From assembly GCA_024803745.1 (NCBI GenBank), contig JANJXV010000002.1, forward strand, positions 41,313,757 to 41,377,756: a stretch of 64,000 bases of DNA. The letters run 5' to 3'. Below are positions 44,812 to 55,639 of this stretch, piece by piece. The stretch comes from Megascapheus bottae (taxonomy: Eukaryota > Chordata > Mammalia > Rodentia > Geomyidae). The translations under genes and the position numbers were made by a program. Under the pieces are notes generated by a model that was given only the letters and a program-made list of their open reading frames with translations, was not told where the DNA came from and did not search any database. How positions within the stretch are numbered: the stretch's first letter is position 1; every line of letters begins with the position of its first letter.

Positions 44812-45257
44812 ATGGCCAGGCTGTCCCGCAGGATCAGTAAGGAAACCCAGCGTTTGCTGGCAGAACCAGTTCCTGGCATTAAAGCAGACCCAGCTGAGAG
44901 CAATGCCTGTTGTTTTCATGTGGTTATATGGCTGGCCCTCAGGATTCCCCCTTTGAGAGCGGGACTTTTCAACTTGAATTATTCCTGTGAGAAGAAGACC
45001 CAATGGCAGCACCTAAAGTAGGTTTCGTGGCCAAAATCTATCATCCTAATGTAGTCAAGTTGGGAAGAATATACTTAGATAGTTTGAAAGGTAACTGGTC
45101 CCCAGCACTGTAGATCCGCCTAGTTCTGGTATGGATCCAGGCTAATCCAGAATACCCATTAGCGAATGATGTAGCGGAGCCGGGGAAGACCAACGAAGCC
45201 CAAGCCATAGAAACAGCTAGAGCATGGACTAGGCTATATGCCATGAGTAATATTTAA
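44812..45257 (+). pseudogene. UBE2N: Processed pseudogene of UBE2N (ubiquitin-conjugating E2, Ubc13)
   Basis: The parent gene encodes the 152-residue E2 that builds Lys63-linked ubiquitin chains with a UEV partner. This copy starts at an ATG at 44812, reads [20 protein letters not shown], and ends with [18 protein letters not shown] at a TAA (45255-45257), so it spans the whole family length without introns. It is dead. A two-base insertion near 44925-44935 shifts the frame, and there are in-frame stops at 44988-44990 (TGA) and 45111-45113 (TAG). About five codons are missing before [10 protein letters not shown], and the catalytic cysteine codon in the GRICLD motif is TAC (Tyr) at 45072-45074. 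About 85 bases of 5' UTR-like sequence precede it (from about 44726). Orientation is opposite to the LTR fragment upstream. Family assignment is confident. Confidence 0.95.
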
Positions 45258-46260
45258 GACGATTCCATCATCAAATGTGCATCACTTCTCCTGTTCTGCC
45301 AAGACTTCTTCCTCTTTTGTTTGCATTTAACGGACACAGTCTTAGAAACATGACAGAATAAAAGCCAGACAGCTTCATTACTTTGGTGATTAAATGCACA
45401 TGCCCATTAGCACACTTATGTCCTGTCCTGATTTACTGTTGTAAAGTCTGAACAGAGGTTAGAAGTATCATCTGGAGTGTTGTGAAATGTATAAAAGCAG
45501 TGGCTCTCTGCTTTTATTCATTTCCCCCATCATAGTTTAAGTACAAAGCACTGTGAATGAAGGTAGTTGTCCGTGTTAGCTGCAGGGGTTTGGTGTTTTT
45601 CTTTTCTTTCTTCCTTTTTTTCTTTTAAGGGGGGAAGTAGTTTTATTTTAATTTGATGGGATTCTTCCCTCTCCCCGCTTGTGTGTATAAAGAGATTAGA
45701 GTGAAACATACCAACTACATTTCTTCAGCATTGATCAAGTCTTGAAGATTATTTTAAGAGATTGTGACACAATTCATTGGAAAAGTTCAATTTGTCGGTC
45801 CTGCATTGATCATAACCATCAGTAACACTGTTGTCTTCCTACTTTCTGGGTCAGTAATGAAGCAGTTGTTCACTTGGACCAGATAGTTTACCATGTGGCA
45901 AGACCACAGCAATATGTTTGTATAGATAAATAATCAAAAGAAAATCGCATCCCATAGCTGTTCATGCTCCTTTGGAAACTAAAACTTCGTTGTTGTATAT
46001 ACATATTTTTTCATTTATTTTTCATATGAGAAGAATAATTATTGAGCGGTTTGGGAATATGAGCTGCAATAGATTCAATGTTTTGCCTCAGTTTGTAGAA
46101 GAAATTAGTATTAATGCTTATGTAAGATTTCTGGAACACCAGGCTTTGTGCTTCATTTTCACATTAATAAGCTAGACTTCTCCAAAGCCCCACGGTTGCA
46201 CTCTCAAGAGATTATTTCTTCAGGCAATTTCTTCTTGACTTCATAGTTTATAAAATAAAG
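45258..46260 (+). pseudogene. UBE2N: UBE2N pseudogene 3' UTR
   Basis: The sequence after the stop ('cttctcctgttctgccaagacttcttcc', 'ttagaaacatgacagaataaaagcc', 'gcactgtgaatgaaggtagttgtc') matches what I recall of the UBE2N 3' UTR, including an early AATAAA-type signal near 45356. Similarity seems to continue at least to another AATAAA at 46254-46259. The exact 3' end, poly(A) tail and TSD were not found, so the boundary is uncertain and may lie as far as 46,990. Confidence 0.6.
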
Positions 46261-46275
46261 CACTATCTAAGATAC

Positions 46276-46994
46276 AACGAAAATACAAATTAACAAAACA
46301 CAAGAGTCTAGCCTCAGATCAGTTACGCAGAGGATTTATGCACACAAACTGCCAAGCACAGGGTTTGTAACAGACCCTAAAGACTTCCAGTTGCCATAGT
46401 AACTGCCCTGTTTTATTGAATGTAAAACTGAGCCCAGCTCAGGTATATCATCTGCGCTGCCTCTGTTGGTCTCTGAGTAGTAGAAATTAAGTTGTACATA
46501 AAGTAATCATAACCACAACTTAAACTTCTACTTCTTGGTGTGTAAACATCTTCACCTTAGAATGCAAGACTGCTTGACTAATTACTTTTGAAGAGAAATC
46601 TTCTAATGAATCATTAATAGTTTTATTTTGAAACAGCTTAGAGAAGTACACCATAAATAGGAAAGCAAGAATAGAAATCCCCATGCCTACCCAGGGACAC
46701 CTGGTATTTAAGAAGCACCTGGAATAACTACAGTCTCATTCTAAAGATAGTTGTAAAGCAACGGTTTATCAAGATACCTCTCTTCTTGTCGTATGTGTAT
46801 TCCCAGCTCTTGAATCTGTAAAGCCTTAGAGTAACTTTATGGAGCTTGACTTTAAGTTAGTTTAACTAATTAATTAATATGTTCCCGTAGTATCTTGTGC
46901 AAGCTCAATTAGTTTCTATGCTCCTGCTATGTAACATATTTTATTTTCTCATTTGTGTAAGAAAAATCATATACGCTTGAGAAAACAACATTGT
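46276..46994. other. Unassigned; may be more UBE2N 3' UTR
   Basis: No repeat is recognised. The sequence is continuous in character with the pseudogene 3' UTR. Confidence 0.3.
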
Positions 46995-47140
46995 GTGGGG
47001 CACTGGTGGTTCAGGTCTATAATCCTAGCTACTCAGGAGGCTGAGATCCAAGGATTGCTGTTCAAAGCCAGCTCCAGAAAAACGTCCGTAATACTCTTCT
47101 CCACAATAAACTACTCAGAAAAAGTGGTGCTGTGACTCTA
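46995..47140 (+). repeat. B4-like SINE, 3'-truncated
   Basis: GGGGCACTGGTGGTTCAGG start, 'ctataatcctagctactcaggaggctgagatcc', 'gattgctgttcaaagccag', and a shortened right half ending at 'gtggtgctgtgactct'. It lacks a tail and runs into an L1 fragment. Confidence 0.85.
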
Positions 47141-48061
47141 TACCTTCCTTCTGTGCTTGTGTATTGTTGGTAATACAGAAAAGACCACTAATCTTTGTGA
47201 GTTAATTTTGTATCCTGTATTTTGCCAAAGGTATAGATAAGAACTAGGAGCTTGGGATGGAGATTTAAGAGCTTTTAAGTATAAGATTGTGTTTTCTAAA
47301 AAAAAAAGATTGTGTTTTCTGCAAATAGGGGTAGTTTGAGCTCTTCTTTCTCTATGGGAAGCCCTGTTACATTTTTATATCATTTTTAATATGTTTTTAT
47401 TTCTATGAGTTTCTGAATTATATTGAAGAAGAGTGGATATCCTTGCCTCATTTTTATTTTAAAGGAAATGGTTTTAGGGTTTTTTTTTACAATCCAGTAT
47501 GATATTGTTGTTGGTCTGTCATATATAGACTTTATTATTTTGAGGTATGTTCCTTCTCTTAATAGCTTCACATGTTTTACAATGGCTTTTTCTGCATCTA
47601 TTGATAAGATCATATGTTTCTTGTCCTTGGCTTTGTTGATGTGATGTATTATGTTTATTGATGTACATATGTTAACTAGCCTTGCATCTCTGGGATGAAA
47701 ACTGCTAGATCATAATGCATGATTTTTTAACTACTTCCTGAATTCTTGACTCATTTTATTGAAGAGTCTGTGTTTGTGTTAATCAAAGATATTTATCTAT
47801 AGTTTTCTTATTTGTTGGATCCCTACCTGCTTTAGAGATAAAAGCAATGCTAGTTTAAGAAAATGAGTTTGGAATTGATCCTTCTTTTTCTATTTCATGG
47901 AAATATTTGAGGCATATTAGCAGTAGTTCAACTTTAAGTCATAGATTTCAGCTGTGAATTCACGGGATCTGGCTTTTCATTGTGGGAAGACTGAAGATTA
48001 CTTCCTCAGTCTCATTGTGTGTTATGGATCTGTTTGAATGGTTTATATCTTCTTAATTCCC
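47141..48061 (-). mobile_element. L1 ORF2 reverse-transcriptase region fragment
   Basis: Minus-strand L1 ORF2 RT-domain sequence. A 75-codon minus frame at 47386-47613 includes 'ILSIDAEKAI', the start of the conserved 'I..DAEKAFD' block of L1 reverse transcriptase, and ends near 'MRQGYPL', the 'RQGCPLSP' block. Stops and frameshifts interrupt it. It has no 3' end. It carries a small poly(A) insertion-like scar at 47283-47320. Confidence 0.88.
47283..47320 (+). repeat. 15-bp duplication flanking an A8 run
   Basis: AAGATTGTGTTTTCT occurs at 47283-47297 and 47306-47320, separated only by AAAAAAAA. The sequence lies inside the L1 RT fragment, which does not normally have this insert. Confidence 0.9.
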
Positions 48062-48230
48062 ATTCAGGGCCTGAAGACTGTCCTTGGACTTTCTCAAGGC
48101 TAGAATTCTACCACTTGAGCCTCAGCGCCACTTCTGGCTTTTTCTAAGTATATGGTACCAAGGAATCGAACCTGGGTTTTTGTGCATGCTAGGCAAGCTC
48201 TCTACCACTAGGCCAAACTCCCAGCCCTCT
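48062..48230 (-). repeat. ID-type SINE, 3'-truncated
   Basis: Minus-strand copy from GGGCTGGGAGTTTGGCCTAG at 48228 downward, with 'gaacctgggtttttgtgcatgctaggc' and 'ctaccacttgagcctcagcgcc'. It stops at 'cagggcctgaagactgtcc' without a tail. Confidence 0.92.
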
Positions 48231-49033
48231 GCTTCTCCTTTGACAAGTATTTATCAACATCCTTAGTCAGCTCACACTTCCTAAGAACACAGTGTGCAGA
48301 AATACTAGTGTTTTTAGAGGAAGCTGAGTCCACCAGGATGGCAACCAAAGCCACAGTAATAACTTGCTCTATTTCACATTCCTACAAGTGCGTAGACATG
48401 ACTTTATATCGCACAGCAACAAAAATCTCAGTTTTTCCCCCAAGCAAACATAGATGTAGCTCTTAATCAGCATCTTTTAAATTCTAAGCCAGGCTTATGT
48501 ATTTATAGATGCACACAGCCTCACATTACTGTGGGCTAAAGTGGATAAGTCTTGTCAAGGGACTTCTTAGCTTTTGCTATATGTAGAACCAATAAGAATC
48601 TTCTAATGCTGTTATCAAATGTAGTCCTATCAGCACAAAACACTTGGCATGGCATTTTGATAATAACATTTTCAAGGAAGTGGACAAGATGAGATTCTCT
48701 TTTATATGGTAAATGGGTAATAAATATGAAGCTCCTCTTATTGGTTTAGTTGCTAGGAAAACTAGATGGAGTTTGTAACATAAAAAAAAGAGATAGAAGC
48801 CATGATAAATTCTCATGCTGGGAAATGAACACTCCAAATAGCTCTTTCTGAATTTGTGCTGTAATGCTTGTTGAAGGGCTGTTCATTCATATGACTATTT
48901 CACAAGTGGTATTTACCAGCCATTCAATAATAGCCGAGAAAGACAACTCTGCAATACATTCTACCTAAATTCAAGCTTATTCCAATAAGAAAATTAAAGG
49001 GGAGTTTTATTCATCAACTACAGAATAAAATAG
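48231..49033. other. Unassigned non-repetitive stretch
   Basis: No repeat or gene recognised. The 86-codon minus frame at 48577-48837 is unsupported. Confidence 0.4.
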
Positions 49034-49495
49034 TTAAAACCCTCTATGGAAAGAAGGAACCCTATGTGGATGTGCTAGTAGAAATAGGACTAAAGAACAA
49101 AGAAAACAGTGGCTATCTCTTGACCACAGCAAACCTCTATCTTCATTCACCAGCCTGCTGTTCGGCATTTCTGCTTGCCTTTCATTGTGACTTTCTGACT
49201 CATGGCTTGGCTTTTTTGGCATGCTGCTGAAATTTTTTAAAAAGAAGAGAATGTATGTCTGTTGATTTTTAAGTCTTTCTCTCACTGGTAATATGCCCAT
49301 AAAGAAAAGCTGAACAATGGTTTCAGAGTTGCAGGAAGAATTGTTTTCTAACTTAGCAATTGGTCCCAGGCTACTAGCTTCTTCTTTCAAAAGAATAGCT
49401 AGTGGCTCTGAGCAGTATGATGGAGCAGGTGCCCCTATAAGCGTCATAATATGGAAAAACACAAGTCCAAAAAGGCTAACACTTGTCCATGTCAA
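49034..49495 (-). other. Unassigned 153-codon open frame (possible exon or chance)
   Basis: This is the longest open frame in the window outside L1 and low-complexity DNA. The inferred peptide begins MTWTSVSLFGLVFFHIMTLIG, which looks like a membrane segment, followed by a more polar part with NNSSCNS (a possible glycosylation site). A donor-like GTGAGA follows 'atgggcatattacca' on the minus strand near 49286-49291. I do not recognise the protein. The upstream edge coincides with a MaLR-type LTR, and no strong polypyrimidine tract precedes it. A chance frame is the most likely reading. Confidence 0.2.
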
Positions 49496-49499
49496 GCTG

Positions 49500-49936
49500 G
49501 CATGAGTCAGATTCCTGTTACTGTGACAAAGTTTCTGAGATAATCAAGTTCAAAGGAGAAAAGATTTATTTGGACTTATAGTTTGAAAGTCCCATGATCA
49601 ATGAGTCTGTTAGTTTGGGTCTGTGTTGACACAGGACAGCATGGCAGGGGAGAATGGTCTATTGACTTCATGGCAATCAGGAAGCAGAGACAGACAGACA
49701 GACAGACGGATGGACGGACGGACAGATACACAGGCAGGCAGGCAGGCAGGCAGAAAAACAAGCTGATGTCTCAATATCCATTCAATGACTTAACTCCCCC
49801 CACCAAAAACCTGTCTTTCTTCCACTAATCTCCACCTCTTAAAAGCTCTACAACCTTTCAGTAGCTTCCTGGATAGAAAAACAAGCAATTATCACATGTG
49901 TTTTGAGGAGACATTTCAAATTCAAATTATAGCAAG
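49500..49936 (-). repeat. MaLR-type LTR (MLT1/MST-like)
   Basis: On the plus strand it opens with 'tcctgttactgtgacaaagtttctgag' and 'ggagaaaagatttatttggacttatagtttg' and ends with 'ggagacatttcaaattcaaattatagca'. That is the reverse of MaLR LTRs that begin TG...'tttggctctgtgtccc' and end near 'gtaatttctttataaattac...'. The family level is tentative. It contains an internal simple repeat at 49689-49753. It is non-coding. Confidence 0.5.
49689..49753 (+). repeat. (GACA)n(GGAC)n(GGCA)n compound tetranucleotide repeat
   Basis: Runs of GACA, GGAC/GGAT and GGCA follow one another, differing by single bases, as expected from point mutation plus expansion of one ancestral tetranucleotide. Confidence 0.95.
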
Positions 49937-50020
49937 TCTCATATTGCTCCTATACCACTAACCTCTGCTCTGAAAAGAATAGAATGTCAAAAGCAAGAAT
50001 CACCATTGTGGCTATTTTTT

Positions 50021-50480
50021 TCATATATTTTTATTGTAATTAATAGATGGGTCACATGATATTTGCCAGATAGATAGAAGGTATATTAATTCACATACAT
50101 TGATACCCTTTCACATGTCTTGGTCCCCATTTCCCTCCCCCCCACCCCCGCCCCTCATCTTGTTTTCCCCCTTTCCCTATCCAATTACAAATAACCAAAT
50201 ACAATTATATCCAATATATCAGGTAACAAAGTGAGACACTGTAAAAATATGAGATAACCGAGGAACAGCAAAAGAGATGAGAGATAACATAGTACCTTAA
50301 GGACAACAATCACTCATTATATGGCTTTTGTTTCTATATCCTAGAGGTCCTTTCATTTAGCATCATACTATATGGCCTTATGTATCTAGGTTTTGCTCTA
50401 TTGCAAATCTCTGCTAGGAGAGACCAAGGTTTCTACTGATTATGACAAATGAGGGAAACCATTGAGCTTAAGTTTCTTTA
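50021..50480 (-). mobile_element. 5'-truncated L1 3' end
   Basis: Reverse complement of L1 3' UTR: 'attgtaattaatagatgggtcac', a duplicated GATA (GATAGATA) at 50071-50078, a C-rich tract (50133-50172), then 'tctgctaggagagaccaagg' to 'gaaaccattgagcttaag'. Nearly the same as the copy at 39.3 kb, so both belong to one subfamily. Confidence 0.9.
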
Positions 50481-50934
50481 TAATTTCTAACTTTCAAAGT
50501 CTTTGAAGCTACCTCAGTTATCTTACCCAAATGATCTCCCACCCCTCCCCATTGTTTTCGGCCTATATTCCCTATCTGCTCTTTGCTACATTATTTGACT
50601 GACTTTCTGATTACTTGTGCATCTCTCTATGACACTAAATCGTATCTCTGTTGGCAAAACACCATGTGGCCTGTTTGTCTTATTTATTGCCCTGACTTTT
50701 CCAGCTTCCATAGCATGAAGTCTAGCACCCAGTGAACTTACAATAGGTATTCTTTCAACCCATGAATTATTGCCCTTCATAAATTACACAGAAAAAGCAA
50801 AACAAGTTCCTAGAAATATCACTGAGAATCAAATCCTCCAAGTACAAAAATTAGTTCATAACAATAAAAATATGTACTTATAGGATGAAGAAAGGATTTA
50901 GATAACCATTTGACTGAACTATTTTGTTTTGGCA
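50481..50934. other. Unassigned stretch
   Basis: Nothing recognised. Confidence 0.4.
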
Positions 50935-51040
50935 ATGGAAATCAGAATCCCAAAGAGGTAATAGCTCACCCAAAGTTACACATTTAGCCAGAGGGCTGGG
51001 ACTAGCAGGAGTGAGAATTTAACTTTGTTTATGGGTTTGT
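50935..51040 (-). repeat. MIR SINE relic
   Basis: 'cccaaagaggtaatagctcacccaaagttacacatttagccagagggctgggactagcagg' fits reverse MIR ('agaggttaagtgacttgcccaaggtcacacagctagtaagtggcagagccgggatt'). Confidence 0.75.
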
Positions 51041-53299
51041 ACCCTGCATCACTGGAGAAGGGATCCAGGGAAATTGACTAATAATGTTAAGAAAAGGTAT
51101 TAGTGCCCTGAAGCAAAGTCTAATGGAATTCTTTTCTTGTAGCTTGAAACACTGCTCCTGCCTCCATACAGTACTCATTTATACAAGAAAATAGGATGCA
51201 TTCTCCATCGCTGATGAAAACAAGTATTCTGTTACAGAATTATTATACCATGTTTCAAGAGAGATGTCTTTTATTTCTTCTACACCCCCACCCCAAAAAT
51301 CCAGTTTTTCAGGAATAGAATAACTTGGGTTGTTTCATGATGTAGATAAGTGTTTGTGTTTGATGCCATTTTCACCATCAATTCAGGGAAGGCCCCAGAC
51401 TCTCTTTTGCTTCGATAGGAAAGAAGCAGAGTGCGTTCCTGCTCACCTACTGAAATATACCATCTTGAGCACTCAAAACAACTTCTATTTTATATCATGG
51501 AATACAAGTATGACTGAGAATAAAAATTGTTCATGTTCTTTGAAGCTTATACTATTGTGTAACAAAAGGAAGGGGGAGAAATGTCCAGACTGAAGTCATC
51601 TGTAATTCACAGCACAGCAAGTAGTTATCACAGCCCATATGGAACAAAGATCTCCCAAGGCTGAGATTTCCATACATGTGACAAGGTGGCACACAGGAGT
51701 TAAGTGCAGTAGACGTGCATAGCAGCTCATTTCATAGAGACACACGGCTCCCCAAATGAAAACGATGCACACAAACCACCATACTGACAGGGGTGAAAAC
51801 TGGAGAACCAAACAAATGTTGCTGATTCAAAGTTGTTCTCCTATGATAACAACCAGCACCAAATGAGTTGCTGTGGTGGAAAGCAAGCTGTGCTCAGAGA
51901 CTAATTGCTGCACTTGTTAGAGTGTGCAAGAAGGTGTTTATTTGTTTTACATGTGTTTGGTGCCAAGGCATCCTAGGGATCTGGAACTGAAGCGGAAACA
52001 GAATGACAGTGTTTAGAAAATGAAACATAAAAACAAAAGGGAAGAAGAGTGGGTTGGGGGTGTGGGGTTTTTTTCTTCTTTTTTTGCATTTTTATGTGTG
52101 TGTGAAAATAACTTGAGCATTAAACATATGAAAAGCTGGAGGCTCTTATCCCGGATGATTAATTCTTCAGTCTCCTTCAGATCAAGCCCTGGGAGCCCAT
52201 GCTGGAATGGAGTGTATTAAGCCTGGTATTCTTTGATGCTTGTACTTTTATTTAGATGGTGAATTATTCAATGCAAGGAAGATCAGTCTAAGAGCTTCCG
52301 ATAGAAATGAAAGGCAATGAACTCAGGAAAAGGAAGGACATGAAGCACAAAATGTGGGTGTTCTAACGGTTCCACCTGAATGACAAAGTGCAGAATATGT
52401 ACTATGGGGAGTTGGGTACACTCTGCCTTTCTAGTCTCAGAAATCATGACTAGACTTGACTAACATCTTTAAAGATTTAATGATGTAGTGCTTCAACTGA
52501 ACAACCATTTTCTTCACTTATACCTCCCAGTCTTCCAGAATTTTCCTTAAGATGGAAATTTGTTCCTCCAAATAATACTGATAAATAGTTAAAGAGTAAA
52601 CTAATTCCTCCAAGAAATGTACATGTATGTGCTAAATAAACTATTACTCATGATTTTGATACATAGCGATATCTAAGCATTAATAAATGTCGCAAAGACA
52701 AATTCAAGATGTTTGCATCACCTATGTGATTAGCATATTTTGTAAATTATTTGTTATTTAATAATGAGTTAATAATGTGAATAATATTCACCCGAACCTT
52801 TTACATAATACATATCACAGGAAAAAAAATCAATCAAATTTATTCCCTTTGTTATCACTACCATGTAACACAATTTTACTTACTCTTTCTCTTTTACTCT
52901 AACTCTCTCTTCCCTTCCTTCTTGTTAGGTATTTGAAATATTCTCAATTAGGGAGGCAATGATAACCTTCACTTTCACACAAGGGCAATGAAGAAATTCT
53001 ATATCCATCAAAGATTTTTTAACCTTCATTTTAATGCCATTTACTTTCTATTTTTCACTGCTTCCTGTCACATAGAGTGTGAATGGTTCATTAATGTAGT
53101 GAAAACATATGTCAGGTTGAGAATCATGCAAATCATCAATCCTGCACAAAAAGCAAATTTCATATCCATGAAAATCTTGCAGCATCTCCAAGATTAGTTT
53201 ATAGTTAACTCTGAAATTCTACTAAATTAGTCTTTGAGAGGGTATCAAGATGAGATAATCTGTACCATAAATGTACCATAAATGTACCATATGTACTAA
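51041..53299. other. 2.3-kb stretch without clear repeats
   Basis: The longest interval of the window with little recognisable repeat content. A possible MIR scrap lies at 52940-53020. The part 51830-52330 contains homeodomain-like TAATTG and GATTAATTC motifs and modest GC. Three AAATGTACCAT-like copies stand in tandem at 53265-53292. Open frames (71-87 codons) are unsupported. Confidence 0.35.
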
Positions 53300-54112
53300 C
53301 CGAATGAGTGTAAACTAATGAACGAGTATAAACTCATTCAACCACTATGGAAAGCAGTATGGTGGATCCTCAAAAGGCTAAACATGGAGCTCCCCTATGA
53401 CTAAGAAATTCAACTACTTGGCATTTACCCAATCGTACAAAACCAAGGACATACTAAAGACACTAGCACCACGATGTTCATTGCAGCACTATTTACCATA
53501 GCAAAGATATGGAACCAACCCAGATGCCCCTCAGTAGATGATTGGATCACAAAGATGTAGTATTTATACACAATGGAATTCTATGCTGCCATCAGAAAGA
53601 ATGACATTGACCCATTTGTAAGGAAATGGAAAGACTTGGAAAAAATCATATTAAGTGAAGCAAACCAAACCCAAAAGAACATAGCCTCAATTGTTTCCCT
53701 CATTTGCAATAATTAGTACACACCTAGGACTCTCCTAGCAGAAGAATAAAATAGTTCAAACCCTAGATACATAAGGTCATATAGGATGAGGCCAAATTAA
53801 TGGCCCTCCAGGACATGGAAACCAGAGCTTAATTATCAGTGACTGTTGTTCTGAATGTACTATGTTCTTTTCTCTTCTCTTGTATTGCCCTTTGGTTAAT
53901 CTCATATTGTTACTGTATCTGACTTTGTTACCTGGTATATTGTATATATATATATATATATATATGTTTATTTGTTTATTTGAAATAGGAGGGGAAAAAA
54001 GGATGGGGGTGAGGGGAGGGAAATGGGGACAAAAACATGAAAGGGGATATCAATGTATGATATTATCTGGTGAATATAACTGTAACTCCTCTGTACATTA
54101 AAATTAAAAAAC
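53300..54112 (+). mobile_element. 5'-truncated L1 (ORF2 C-terminus and 3' UTR)
   Basis: The copy begins near 53326 ('gtataaactcattcaaccactatgg') in the Cys-rich region of ORF2, and proceeds through 'gttcattgcagcactatttaccatagc' and 'ggaatggaattctatgctgcc'-type sequence to the 3' UTR. That UTR holds a (TA)n run (53942-53965), a purine tract (53986-54025) and 'taactgtaactcctctgtacatt', ending A-rich. TAAACTAATGAACG before it and AAACCTAATAGTCG after it may be a decayed TSD. Confidence 0.88.
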
Positions 54113-54179
54113 CTAATAGTCGAACAAAGAATCATGTCATGGTTTTTAAATGGTTCTTTTTTGTACTTAGTACAGTTCA

Positions 54180-55630
54180 GTTGTATTCAGCCTTATTAAA
54201 GGACTTGCCTCTCCTCTCTTGACCCCCATCTTCCTCTGTATCCAATGATGCGATATGAAGGATAGACTCTCACACTGTTTTCCCACTCACATACCAAGAC
54301 CAGACAAGCCACCTAAAATATGCTCAGACCGCCTAACACAGAAAGGGCAATCTGACCGGAGCCTGACTGTAAACGTTCCATTGTGGGCATAGACCATAAG
54401 CCTCTGCTGCCAAGCTTTAAGATCAGGAAAAGGTTAAGAGGTTGAAAGACTAAAAATTGTATCCTTCTAGGCAAAATGGATGTAGAGCTGATTGAACATT
54501 AAAAAATAGCCTTGACAGAAAAGCATATGGGAAAATGCTCATCATCCATGGTCATAAAGGAAATGCAAATAAAAACAACCCTAAGATATCACCTTACCCC
54601 AACAAGAATGGCCAAGATTTTGAACTCAGACAATGACAGATGTTGGCAGGGTTGTGGAGAAAAAGGAACCCTACTACACTGCTGGAAGTATTATAAACTA
54701 GTTCAGCCACTCTGGAAAGCAATGTGGAGGTTTCTTAAAGAACTGAAAATTGACCTTCCCTACGATCCCACCATACCACTTCTGGGCATCTACCCTGAAC
54801 ATCATAACCCAAGATATGATAAGGACACCTGCTCAGCTATGTTCATCTCTGCACTATTCACAATAGCCAGATGATGGAAACAATCCAGATGCCCTACTGC
54901 AGATGAATGGATACAGAAAATGTGATATATATACACAATGGAATTCTACATAGCCAACAGACAAGATAAAATAATGGCATTTGCAGGGAAGTGGATGAAT
55001 CTAGAGCAAATAATGTTGAGTGAGACAAGTCAAGACCTAAGGAACAAAAGGCCCATGGTATCCTTAACATATGGCTATTTGATCCAAACAGTACAAAAGC
55101 AAGGATTCAAAAGTTGCATACCCAGTGCTATGGACATGGTATTGGAAATATAAACACAAGTATATGGACCTAAAAATTTATGACTCTATAGACATAATGT
55201 TTTTACTACATAGATTAATATTATCTATGACATATAATCCCTCAGCCTAATTTTGATTATGCTCTAAAATCTAAGTGCCAGTGATTGTATATAGAGATTC
55301 CCTTCTTGAACATTTGTTAAGTACATCATTTGAAATATGATGTAAAAATCAAGGTTAATAAATTCTTTAATAAAAAAATAGCCTTGAGATTTTGGATAAT
55401 GCGATACTTGCCCTATTCTCTGCCCATACCAGCAGTTATCCCCGAGTACTAAATTCATCTCACAACCATCTCCTTGCTCAGACCCCATAAAATCTTGGAC
55501 TTCACCCTCACGGTATGCCCCAATCTCCATATCCACAGGAAGGTCTGTGTCCCTTGCTGGTAATAAACAAAATTAGCTCGTTGAGATCAATCTGGCCTGT
55601 TTCCTTCCTTTTCCTTCCATTTTCATAACA
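54180..55630 (+). repeat. Probable solo LTR of an endogenous retrovirus, split by an L1
   Basis: Omitting the L1 at 54501-55387, about 560 bases remain that look like an LTR. They are GC-richer than their surroundings. They contain CATAAAATC (TATA-like, about 55486) and then AATAAA (about 55562), a short transcription-unit pattern typical of the U3-R-U5 order, followed by a T/C-rich end with TTCATAACA near 55630. Exact TG...CA ends and a flanking duplication were not resolved. No viral coding sequence is present. Confidence 0.4.
54501..55387 (+). mobile_element. L1 of a distinct subfamily with perfect 15-bp TSD
   Basis: ORF2 C-terminal L1 (54516-55372), with CWQGCGEKGTLLHCWKYYK, LLGIYP and YTMEFYIANRQDK-like segments, then a 3' UTR unlike that of the other L1s here (no long G-rich tract, ends 'ttaataaattctttaataaa'). 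AAAAAATAGCCTTGA flanks it exactly at 54501-54515 and 55373-55387. In-frame stops, e.g. TGA at 54872-54874, show it is inactive. Confidence 0.93.
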
Positions 55631-55639
55631 CTTATTAAC

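Noticed and set aside
44812..45257. Functional UBE2N gene
   Set aside because: It is intronless, with a frameshift, two stops, a deletion and loss of the catalytic cysteine codon.
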